Source of the DNA: Annona cherimola
Lineage: Eukaryota; Streptophyta; Magnoliopsida; Magnoliales; Annonaceae
DNA length: 64,000 nucleotides
Assembly (NCBI GenBank): GCA_030490835.1
Contig: CM059971.1
Span: forward strand, 3,728,545 to 3,792,544
Reading direction: 5' to 3'
In this document: positions 24,545-34,872 of the stretch, one piece after another
How the letters are laid out: each line of letters opens with the position of its first letter
Position numbering within the stretch: the first letter of the stretch is position 1
Program-made: the position numbers and the translations under genes
The notes under the pieces: generated by a model
Databases searched by the model: none
Told to the model about the DNA's origin: nothing
What the model saw: the letters and a program-made list of their open reading frames with translations, nothing else

Positions 24545-24900
24545 GGAAACTTAAAAATAAATACACCCACCCAAAGGGCATATTTTTTTATAAAAAGTTT
24601 CTTAAGGTTTTTTCATCAAATTAGTTTCCCCAGTTTATTCAACTCACATGACAAGTTTTGGAAAATTTTGGATGTGTATCTTTTATTTTTTGGTTTCAAA
24701 AAATTAAGAATTTTGAGGGAATGGAAATGACTTAAATACATCGCAAATTGTTGACTTTAGGAAATCAAAAAACCTATATATACCTCAAAATTGCAAAACT
24801 TGGGCTATGAATTAAATATTTTGAAAAATATTTTCCTTAAAAAAAACTTTAAAAAATACACCATTTAGCTAGGAAGGCGTAGTTGTAATCCTTAAACAAA
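24545..24900. repeat. Degraded palindromic MITE
   Basis: The ends CACCCAAAGGGCATATTTTT and AAAAATACACCATTTAGC are loosely inverted. The arms carry CAAGTTTTGGAAAATTTTGG against CTCAAAATTGCAAAACTTGG, an eroded form of the shared core. Lower confidence than the other copies. Confidence 0.4.
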
Positions 24901-25870
24901 TATTTAGGTATTTTTACGTTGTTATTTTTGCTACATAATAGAGCTCCTAACCGTGTTATCCTTCTTTTTTAAATGTTGATGATTGATATAAAATTCAATT
25001 TATTCATTATTCTTAACACTGCTTATTTAATTAGGATATCAAGTTTCATTCCAATTAAAAATGCACATGGATCCATCTACTAAAAAAAAAGCTATATTTC
25101 ATATGTAAATTAGGAAAAATGTTTAGATTCATTCATATATATTAAAATGTAAGAAAATTTTCTAAAAACATTTATTCACATAGTAGTGTTATTTTAGATA
25201 GTTTAGATGTTGAAAATATTATTTTAAAAATAATTTTTATTATTAAATCATTTTATTATATTAATTTCACACATTTGTAAATGAGATCCAATATAATGGT
25301 GCTAAAGAAATGAGAGAGTTTTCATAACAATATAAGAGATTTTAAATATAATGAGTAGAGCATATTTTCCATAAACTATCAAGATATTAAAAATAAAAGG
25401 GTTTAAAATAAAAAAAATGAAGAAAGTTACATTGAAGAGAGGTTTTATAGAAACCGAGTCCATCTATATTGTACTTCATTTGTATTTGCAAGACATAAAA
25501 AAATCATATAATTTGGATTTCTATATAAGCCAAGTGTAAATGTATGAAATTATTTATAATTATATTTCTAAAATCAGATTCCTATATTTCTACAATGATT
25601 ACTTATAAAAGTTTTCAATTCATTTGATTTTTTTGTATATTAGCAAAATTTTTGCGTATCTAACCTTGTAAGTTTGGACTTTGGCTTATCAAATCTACTA
25701 CGTTTGAATTTTAGCCAAATTCACCTTCTCTGTTTCGATATTTTGCTGATCAAATATTTCCCTAGACTTAATTGCCGGCGGTATACATGCCGCTTTGATC
25801 GGAAAAGAAAAAAAAAATACCAGCTACCTCGCGCATTTGAAAATTGCATCAGTTGTTGACAACAAAGCAT
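24901..25870. other. AT-rich DNA containing a MITE of the H family
   Basis: About 25085-25345 is the reverse-complement relative of sequences at about 38590-38900 and 47370-47640. Shared words include TTAAATCATTTTATTATATT and the inverted AATAAATGATTTTATA. The rest shows nothing recognisable. Confidence 0.45.
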
Positions 25871-25879
25871 CTTTGTCCT

Positions 25880-26262
25880 CAAATCAAAGCTCCTTATGGG
25901 CGCTTACGAGTATACTGATCAAAACAATTTTTTGACTATCGAAGGACCGATTTATGCACTGGCAGAGGTTATCATTGACGAAATTAAGGTTTTGCTTTTA
26001 AGGGCTACCCACATATAAGTTCATCACGTTCTCATGCAAGGAAACACGGTTTCCCATGCATTAGCTGTTCTAACGTCCTTTTCTGCTTTGGATCATCATT
26101 TTTGGTGAGGTCGCCCACCCCAAGAAATATTAGGAAGAATTTGTACATACAATTTTTTTTGGGAATGAATTCCAGGATTTCCTAATCCCGGCCCCCTTCC
26201 ACATTGCAAGGGGAGCGGGATAGGGATGTGTGCCCTCTTTCATAAAAAAAAAAGCTCCTTAT
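25880..26262 (+). mobile_element. LINE (L1-type) 3' end fragment
   Basis: A frame ending at TGA 26106-26108 reads EGPIYALAEVIIDEIKVLL, then HHVLMQGNTVSHALAVLTSF. That is the C-terminus of the RNase H domain found at the end of plant L1-type ORF2 (HVxRxxNxVAHxLA). A stop lies between the two parts. It is followed by about 140 bp of 3' UTR and an A-rich tail at 26250-26260. It is strongly 5'-truncated, as usual for LINE copies. A relative on the other strand is at 53931-54895. Confidence 0.7.
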
Positions 26263-26568
26263 TGGAATACTTTTTTGAAAAGTGATAAAATTTTTATGAA
26301 AAGATTTTTAAAATTAGAAAAAATGATATGAAAAGTGATAAATTTGGTTACAAAGAAGTTGCTTTTTGAATAGCATCTATTATATTGTAATTTCAAAAAA
26401 CTTTTTTTTTTCAGTTACAATAATTATTTATATCAACAATTAGCATATATTGCAATAAAAAAGTATCAAGCATAGTTAAAAACATGTTGCAAAATGTTCT
26501 TTCTCTTAAAATGTGTGTGTACATATACATGGACTTTGTATTTTTATAATTTGATCTAAATGGAATCA

Positions 26569-26838
26569 CTTCTTTCAAGAAAAAATAATAATGATTTCTT
26601 TTGATTTGTCTTTGAATGCATTGCGGAAAGATATCGCTTCTAGAAATTCGATTTTCGGCTTCTTTCAAGAAAAAATAATTATGATTTCGTTTGATTTGTC
26701 ATTGAATGCATTGTGGAAAGATATCGCTTCTAGAAATTCCATTTTCGGCTTCTGTCAAGAAAAAATAATAATGATTTCTTTTGATTTGTCTTTGAATGCA
26801 TTGTGGAAAGATCTCGCTTCTAGAAATTTCATTTTCGG
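26569..26838 (+). repeat. Three tandem 90-bp repeats
   Basis: Three consecutive 90-bp units, each starting CTTCTTTCAAGAAAAAATAA or a close variant, differ at only a few bases. Because 90 is a multiple of 3, one frame stays open through all three (repeating FDLSLNALWKDIASRNSIFG). This is probably a satellite-like local duplication; no known protein is recognised. Confidence 0.8.
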
Positions 26839-26849
26839 TAACAAAAGTT

Positions 26850-27439
26850 GAGAGATTTTGTTGCCTGTTCTTTGGACAACGAAACTACTTCCCTTTTTAC
26901 GCCGAGAGAGATTAGCTTATAATAACGTCACGACAACGGAATGGTATTTTCTTTCCAGGTTTTCATGGAAGTATTTTCATGTAACTCTTTTTTATTTTTA
27001 ATATATTGAGATTCGATTGTAAATCTATTTTATTTATCATATTTAATGTCATTTCTTTAGGAAAGAGTCCAAGTTTTATTCAAATTACATATGTGCATGG
27101 GCTGTGTACATTCACGTATAAATTATGAAAAATACTTATATATATATATATATTAGAATAGAATAATACATTATATCTTTCATAACAGGACAGAGAAAGA
27201 TAAGTTACATGATTCTTATAATATAACATGCATAGCTAGCATAATCTGGAATTTGATACAAGCAATCATGGAAAAAAGATCAAATTAACTATAAAGTGTG
27301 CCCTTCTGCTACATCCATAGGGTTTAATCAATGTTATAAAACTTGGACTGGCAATTGAACGGGTTGAGGACCCCTTTTGTAAAAAACTAAATAACGCTAA
27401 ATAATGAGTATGGAGAATATAACAACAGATCTTAACTTA
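26850..27439. other. Intergenic DNA, nothing recognised
   Basis: AT-rich with a short (TA)n run at 27138-27152. No gene or complete element recognised. Confidence 0.5.
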
Positions 27440-27455
27440 AGAGTATGTTTCCCTG

Positions 27456-27592
27456 TTAACCAAGGCTCAGCCCAGTGGTATCACATTGAGCACATGAGTA
27501 TGAGGTCCTGCCTTCAAAGTCCTGTGGGAGTGGTCTCCTTGTAATGGGAAGTTGCAATGCAATCAGAGAAAGGAAAAAAAAAAGAAAAAAAA
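27456..27592 (+). mobile_element. tRNA-derived SINE with target duplication
   Basis: The head resembles a tRNA with an A-box-like GGCTCAGCCCAGTGGTA and a B-box-like GGTCCTGCCTTCAAAGTCC. The tail is A-rich (27570-27592). Flanking 16-bp direct repeats (27440-27455 and 27593-27608) share AGAGTRTGYTTCCCTG with two differences. The small size, RNA polymerase III promoter-like boxes, A-tail and long target duplication together fit a SINE. Confidence 0.8.
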
Positions 27593-27839
27593 AGAGTGTG
27601 CTTCCCTGATATCTAAGCTACATCCTGAGTCTGCCCATTTAATACACTGATACAAAACAAGGTACGAAAATAAAAAAGTAGCCGTTCGTCAGACCAGACT
27701 GGCCAGGGTAATCAAAATAATTCTACGCAGGAACTTTAATGACAGAAAAATATAAATATGAAGAAGTTAATAAAATGTTGGTCTCCAAGTACAGCTCTAG
27801 TGCTTTGAAACACAGACCTGAATCTGCCCATGTAGTACA

Positions 27840-28079
27840 TCAATTAGATAAAATACATATCAATTGGAAAATTAGTGGTTCATAGGATCGGAGCAGAGGT
27901 CCAGCCTTCAGTTGGACTGGTAAGACTGGCTGCTCTGCTACATCTTTCACTACACTGGGTCTAATTGAGTCAGTACCAGAATTCTGAGGCGAATGCCAAA
28001 CAGACGTCAAGCATGAGGATGAAATTAATGCATCACTTGCATGAGGATGAGACGAGCTTACCCCGCTTCTCTTGAACAT
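27840..28079 (-). other. Possible decayed exon, unrecognised
   Basis: A minus-strand open frame (80 codons) has a serine-rich, protein-like composition (SSCLTSVWHSPQNSGTDS) and better codon complexity than the AT-rich surroundings. I do not recognise it. It could be an orphan exon or a chance frame in a repeat. Confidence 0.25.
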
Positions 28080-30815
28080 AGAAGGTGCAATGATACACGA
28101 GTCAGTTCAACCCTGACATATGGGTATGTGAGTAATTTCACTTATTTTATAACATTGTTTTCTCACGTTAGTGACAGAGTAGGTACATCCAGGATTTTGT
28201 GCGAACGTAATGGGTATATCTAAGATTTTTGAAACATAGTAGGTATATTTGAGATTATGGTCAAACACAATTGGTATATTTGGGAAAAGCCCCGTATAAA
28301 AGAATAAACGTTAATATCCACATGGATTGTACACATTTATAAATGAGCCGATGAAGTGGAACTCATATTTTAGTACATTTAAATATAAGAAAAAAATAAT
28401 TTACCATAATTATAACAAATAATAGTAAGTTGGTAGCATTTTGTTATTTAAATAGGAGCTTGTTTTAACTGATTTCTTACTCTTATGTAAAAATAAAAAT
28501 TTTGTACTTACCCTTATTCAATTTTCTAAGGTTAATAGAAGCAACTATATAATAAATGCATAATTTAAATTTTCTCATTATAAAATAACGTAAAAAATTC
28601 AAGTTATCTTTGTAAAATTTAAAATTTAATGGTAAAAATTTAAATAGAAAATCTACCATATAAGATTTCTTTAGTTTAAAAAAATCTTGATCTAAAATTT
28701 TATAAACCAATTAAAATAAAATAAGAATATGATTTAAAAACGAATAAAATAAAACATAAAAACTATAATTTTTGAGCCAGATAATATAAAACTAAAATTT
28801 TTTAGAATTTATGAAATTAAATTATAATTCATATAAAATTAGAATATTTGCAAACTACCTCCAAAATTTTCAAAATTTATAATTACACCCATAACTTTTG
28901 ATTTTGCAAATGTTCCATTCCAACTTTATTCGCAAGTAAACCACCACACGTTTGAACTTAAGAGCCATTGTACTTAGTTTAAATAGAACCGGTTTTCACA
29001 TGTATTAAGGACAGCCCATGAACTAGCACAACTTGCTTTTTGCTTTCCACTCGTGGGACTTCCTTCCAAATCGTATTAATGAAAAACTCTGTAATGACAG
29101 AAAGGTTAAATTGGAATCTACCCGTCCGCCCTCCCATCCAATGCTACGGGGTGACTTGTAGTTAGGGGGTCGCTCTCCAGTAATTTGAAAAAAAAAAAAA
29201 AAAAAAAAACACCCTCACCTTTGAACTTTGTTTGTAGATAACTCCTCAGAACCAATTATACAATGAAAAAAAACCAATTTTTAGGGCCACTTGCTGATGT
29301 AACTAGTTGACATGAACCGTTGTTCATGGCTGGAAGGGATGACTATACATATGCGTGCAACTATGCAAAGTCGTCTAAAGCCGAAAAAGGAAGGCGAAAG
29401 ATTGCAAAAGGTTACGGAGGATTAAGAGTTCGATCAAGTAAATTAAATATGCACTGAAAAAAAATTCAAAACACATCTTACCTTAAATATCTGTTGAGCG
29501 TAGATGAGCTGTAAATATAAACATCTACTGTATACTTAATCAGTCCAACCTGCCCGAATTTACTTTATAAATTACATAGAACTAAACAAAAAAAACTGAC
29601 TATATATATCGACACTGAAAGTTGACTAAATTTTAAATTTTAATTATCTCTCTTTAAGCACGAAGTTTCATCCTAACTTTGCACAAACCATGTTGTTAGG
29701 AATCCATTAAATGGGTTATTAACCTCCTAAGTAAAATGATGAGTATGCTCAAGCTTTAATATAATTTAAAGTTGCTTTGCTCAAAATTAAAGATTTATAT
29801 TCAAATAAATATTATTTTATAATTTTAGTATTATTAAAGATTTATTATGATATAAATTTTTTACTATAAAGTTATAATTATGAATGAACATAATCATCAT
29901 TTCATTGCTCCTTTGATGAATCACCAATGACATAGATGAAAATTCATAAGTATAAGAGATATTTTTGGGTTGTTTCTACGACGACTATAACTTTGACAAA
30001 AAAATTTTTTTCTTACAATTGGTGTGCATTTTTGTATATTTTGAAGACCAGATATGCGTACAATTGCTACTACCTTTGATAAAAAAACCAAATGGACCGC
30101 ACCCTTGAATCGTTTTTTTCAATTACTTATATAAGACATATTTTTTATTGGTATAAAATAATGGTCGAGGTTTCATAAAAAGTTTACTGCATGGTATTAG
30201 TGAGAACCGGGGCCAGTTCGGTTTGTCCAACAGTTACCCCATATTTTTATTTTTATTTTGGGGTTGTACGATTGTTATCCCATATTTTTATACCACATCA
30301 GTATAAGTTCCGTTCAACCCTTACATTTCTTTATAAGTTTTAAGATAAATTTCATGTTGATTTCAGATTGATATAAGGACAACGGGTCTGGTAAAAAAGC
30401 GGGTCAATATTTAAGAATTTATATACCAATCAATATAAATTAAGATCCATAATAAATTTAAAAGTTTAATACATCAATACTTTACTATTTAGAGGAGTAA
30501 AATAGAATTGTCATAGCAAAGTATTTGTAAATTTTTTTAAATATTTTCATTTGCAACTTGACCTTAATAAATATATGTATCAACATTAAGAAAAAACATA
30601 AATGTAAATTTTGAATTACAATTAATTCTGTTAAATTGAAAAATAATCATATTCATTCTTGAAAGGTATAAATTACATAGACAATATATTTTGTTTTATT
30701 GATAAATCTTGTGATGGATATAAACAACATAAATGCAATTAAGAAATAAAAATTGATCCATATAAATAAGTTGACTGCATAGTAATATGGTGCAGCCGTC
30801 AGTACATGGTCGGAT
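28080..30815. other. AT-rich intergenic DNA with minor repeat debris
   Basis: About 28180-28300 repeats phrases of the type 'gtaggtatatttgagatt', seen in palindromic MITE ends. An A20 run follows a GC-richer tract at 29130-29210 and may be a retrotransposed tail. Around 30200-30480 several words ('GGGTC', 'TTTAAGAATTTAT', 'AACGGGTCTGG') resemble the left part of the hAT at 19742, so a hAT relic is possible. No gene is seen. Confidence 0.4.
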
Positions 30816-30834
30816 CTCATATATATATATATAT

Positions 30835-31152
30835 GTGGAAAATATTCAGGTGCAGCACCGCTGAAATGGGCCTCACATGATAATCAAATTATAATCTACT
30901 ACACCCATTATATTTAGAATCACGTATTTTATTACTATACTAATTTTAATCCCAATCAGACATGTATATGGATCTCATCTGAAAATAGTACAAATTCAAT
31001 GTAATAAAATAGTTTAATGTAAACAACATCTTTAAAGTGGTTTTTTCAATATGTAAACTATTTGCTATAAAATTTATATATAGATAAATGATTGTATAAA
31101 GTTTCATTGCATTCTAATAAGTGTGGAACCTATTTTTGAGCAAATGTACCGC
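30835..31152. mobile_element. MITE between two (TA)n tracts (G family, copy 1)
   Basis: It is flanked by (AT)n at 30819-30834 and (TA)n at 31153-31166. Internal words such as CATGTATATGGATCTCATCT and TATAGATAAATGATTGTATA are shared with 32640-33000 and, inverted, with 33412-34185. No coding content. Elements that sit inside TA microsatellites are known in plants (Micron type). Confidence 0.65.
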
Positions 31153-31166
31153 TATATATATATATA

Positions 31167-32259
31167 GCAACCTTTTTTCCCGATTGTGTTGAGATGGTTC
31201 ACCCATCTATTAATAATTTTAATGTGGCCTTTAAGTTAGCCCTCCAACTTTAATGGAATGACTTCAATAACTATAAATCGTTTTCATCTGAACTCTAGGT
31301 AGGACTCCATGCCAAGCTTTAATGCCATTATTACTGAAAGCTCAATTAAATCATAATGGACATTAGAAATCTTTTTACTATATATAATCTTTTTAGCCAT
31401 GAATGATATTAGTGACCATCCACTATTTCACCATCATAAAAGGAGAACCCATTTTAACAATGTTTTTGTGCAGGGTAAATTCAAACTAAGTATGATTGCG
31501 GGCTCTAACACAATAATACCATTGACATGAACATGAAAAACTCCCAACTATCAATGTAGTCGACTACTACTTAAAGTCAGATATCAAGATTCGAATCCCA
31601 TCAAATGTGTCTAAATTTTCCAAAAGTGCTCAAAGGTTGTCAGCGAATCATATAATTAATTAAGTTGTTAAATTTTAATAAATGTAAGAAATGGTAAAGG
31701 GTATGTTGTATACAAGTAGATCTCGATGTTAAGCTCATAAACACCTCTTCAGCTATTTTAAGAAATACCCACACACAAAGAAAAAAAAACTCATAGTTGG
31801 TTGTCACTTGCTTAAAAAGAATATAATTCCACCCAAATTCAAGAGAGGGGTGACATCGATTTTCTTGTTCGTTGCAAAGACGTACTCAATTTTCAAAGAA
31901 ACCACTACGGACGATCGGTTAATTTTCTTCGTCTCTTCCAATTTCCGAACGAGTGGATCCTAAAAATCAGGGATGGTCAGCCAATTGGCTGAACTTGGTG
32001 CGACCACTGTCCACAAGGGTCAGTGGCTATACATGTGAGTATGAGGACGCTTGATAACAATGGGTGGAAATCGTGGGAGGGAAATCGTGGGGGCATGGAT
32101 TTCGAGACACTTCATTAATTTATTCTAATTTTACTCCTATCATCTTATATCAATCACACAATTTTCAAATATTCCATTTTCTACTCCCACCAAATACCAC
32201 ATTTTCTATAATTTTCACCTTACTTTAAAACTCGGCAAAATAAATCTACAGACCTGAAT
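31167..32259. other. Intergenic DNA, nothing recognised
   Basis: A GC-richer stretch at 31830-32100 ('CCAATTGGCTGAACTTGGTG' and neighbours) could be a small decayed element. No open frame of note. Confidence 0.45.
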
Positions 32260-32639
32260 TGGTAATATATATTTATCATATCTTTTACGAAATTTGTTGC
32301 ATATTTAAGCATATCAAAACTTGTTTAATTTATTGATTATTTAATAAATTTAATAAATATATTTTAATATTATATTATTAGCATATTGATTACAAGTTGT
32401 TAACTAAGATTTGTAAAGGAATCATTTTGTTAAACATATCCCTTTAAATGCAACCAAAATTGACAAAATTAACATTTAATATAGCTACTAAAATTTGATT
32501 ACAATAGCAATAAATTTTCTCCTCAACTAGCATAGGATTTTGCATAAAATGTACTTAAATCCTTGGTAGTATTTGATAATAAGCACAGTAAAATTAAAAT
32601 TTTGGCTTCAAAAGTAGGCATAGAGAGATAGAGTTATAT

Positions 32640-33000
32640 TCAAGTATAGTGCAACTGCACTGTAATTATGATGTAGTTGCGTAAAAAGGGTCCCACATGG
32701 TTATAAAATTATAATATACTTTACCATTATATTTAGAATGATATATTCTATTACCATACTAATTGGATATGTATATGGACCTCATCTGAAAATAGTAAAA
32801 ACTTCATGTAATAAAATATTTTGATGTAAATAATAACTTTAAAGTTATTTTTCAAAATGTAAACCATTAACTATAAAATTTATATATAGATAAATGATTA
32901 TATAAAGTTTTGTCGCAATCTAATATGTGGGGCCCATTTTTGGGCAAATATAATGCTGTTTTGATGCAATTGTGCTATACCAGAACAGGTTTTATATATA
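32640..33000. mobile_element. G-family MITE (copy 2)
   Basis: Same internal sequence and orientation as 30835-31152. The ends GTGCAACTGCACTGTAATTA and GATGCAATTGTGCTATA are inverted relatives. Inserted in the P450 intron copy. Confidence 0.65.
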
Positions 33001-33007
33001 TTATCTT

Positions 33008-33388
33008 GTTAGCCCTGACTAAGTAAATGTTTCGTTTAGTCCACCTCAAAAAACTCATTTACAATAACTTTTTTTTGCTTCTTTCTTCATGCAATTGTTT
33101 ATCTAAGTGTATTTAAAATATAAACTAAGTTTCACCAATTTTTGGATATGTGTAAATATTTTTTATAATTTTAAATATAGGAATATTTTAAATACAAATA
33201 TACACTTAGATGTTTAAAATTTTCAAAAAAAATACATATACAAAGAGGTAAAACTTAGTTTATATGTTAAATACATTTAGATAAATAATTGTATGAAGAA
33301 AGAAACAAAAACAAAGTTATTATAAATGAGTTTTTTGAGGTGGGCTAAGCAGAACATTTATTTAGCTCAGACTAATAGAATTACTCAT
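33008..33388. mobile_element. Palindromic MITE, subfamily B (copy 2)
   Basis: The end sequence TTAGCCCTGACTAAGTAAAT pairs with the inverted TTAGTCTGAGCTAAATAAAT. The inner arms have CAAAAAACTCATTTACAATA against TTATAAATGAGTTTTTTGAG and the shared GGTAAAACTTAGTTTATATG core. Directly abuts copy 2 of the G family. Confidence 0.7.
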
Positions 33389-33411
33389 CATCATCATATA
33401 TATATATATAT

Positions 33412-33785
33412 CCTATGCATTTGTCTGCACTGCAATTAATGATGCATTTGGTCCAAAATGGGCCTACATGTATTTAAATGTATTCACATTTTATACAATT
33501 ATTTATCCACATATAAAATTTATAGCAAATGGTATACATGTTCAAAAATAATTTTAAAATTATTATTTACATTAAATCATTTTATTAGATTGAATTTATA
33601 CCATTTTCAGATGGCACCCATACGCATATCCAATTGGGACAAAAATTAGTATGATGACTGAATATATAATTCTAAATACAATAGACAGAGTATATTATAA
33701 TTTTATGACCATGCAGGGCCCATTTTTGAGGTAGCTGCACCATAATTTTGATGCAGTAAAGCTGCACCTAAATATTTCTTTCTCT
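33412..33785. mobile_element. G-family MITE (copy 3, inverted)
   Basis: It lies between (TA)n at 33397-33412 and 33786-33803. It is inverted relative to copies 1 and 2 (AACATGTATACCATTTGCTA on the reverse strand). The ends contain CACTGCAATTAATGATGCAT and TTTTGATGCAGTAAAGCTGC. Confidence 0.65.
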
Positions 33786-33805
33786 TTATATATATATATA
33801 TATGA

Positions 33806-34185
33806 GATATATTCTTGTGTAGTAAAATTGCACCATAATTAACGGTGCATTTGGCTAAAAATGGGCTCAACATGCTTAAATGTATTGATATTTTATACAA
33901 TCATTTATCCATATATAAATTTTATAGCAAATGATTTAGATATTGAAAAAATTACTTTAAAGTTGTAGTTTACATCATACTATTTTATTGCGTTGAATTG
34001 TAACAAATTTAAAATGGGGTCATCGCATATATCCAATTGAGATGAAAATTAGTATGGTAATAGAATACATAATTCTAAACATAGTGGGTGTACTAGATTA
34101 TAATTTTATGCCCATATGATGCTCATTTTTAGGCAACTGCATCATGATTTTGATGCAATAAAGTTATACTTTAATATTTCTCAGT
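33806..34185. mobile_element. G-family MITE (copy 4, inverted)
   Basis: Same orientation as copy 3, from which it is separated only by a (TA)n tract, so two copies sit head-to-tail. The ends are GTGTAGTAAAATTGCACCAT and GATGCAATAAAGTTATACTT. Confidence 0.65.
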
Positions 34186-34872
34186 ATATATGTTCCATTT
34201 TCTTGTAGCATTATTATTAAGAGTATTATGCATTTGCCGCCTAATTTGGTTATCTTAAGTTTAGTCGAGTGCTGAATTTGAGCCGTTTTTGACCTCTTCA
34301 TTCACTAGCCACAACAAAATGTACTCTTGGCATTTAACAGAATCGTTCACTACAAAAATTTTAGCTTTCAGCAACTAATATAAAAAGCAAAATTTAGTTG
34401 TTAACAGTCGGTTGCATATGCCCTATGGTAGTTACTAAGAAGAAATTTGATAGCTAATACTTCATTATTGTTTCACTGGACAGTCAAACTTTATAGTGGT
34501 TGTAAAACATTATCTTAAGCAAACAAAATTTTCCTCATCATAAGTAAGAAAAAAATTCATTGCTATTAAAATTTTTAATCATAAGAAATTTTCTCTTTAC
34601 ACATACATTTTTGTTGCCCGAAGCAAACTTTCTTGGAGTGGTTTTTGATGTGAATGGAACATTATATGAAAAGGTGCTTATATCCAACATGTTGAGGACT
34701 CTTTAGGTTTCAGATAAACTTGTAATAATGGGTGGTTGGCATTTGGCTGGGCCTACCAGACTCCAGAGAGTAAAGCTTGCGGAAGAAGGGAAACGTTGAC
34801 TAGATCTAGAGCAGCAGACGAGACAGAAGGAAATCCTCTTCCCCTCTCTCTCACCGATCATCGCTTGCAACC

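Larger units (their letters stand above)
32260..34755 (+). pseudogene. Second partial copy of the CYP724-like locus (intron only)
   Basis: Segments 32260-32635 and 34190-34755 are collinear with 7620-7770/9230-9460 and 9490-10080 of the P450 pseudogene. Shared words include AAACTTGTTTAATTTAT, GCATTTGCCGCCTAATTTGG, ATGAAAAGGTGCTTATATCC and GTTGGCATTTGGCTGGGCCT. No exon is included. The copy is interrupted by four MITEs (32640-34185). It ends about 118 bp before the ATG of the NLR gene, so this intronic DNA now forms the upstream region of that gene. Confidence 0.75.

Noticed and set aside
27456..27592. A functional tRNA gene
   Set aside because: Only degenerate A- and B-box-like segments, no cloverleaf, an A-rich tail and long flanking repeats. 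SINE fits better.
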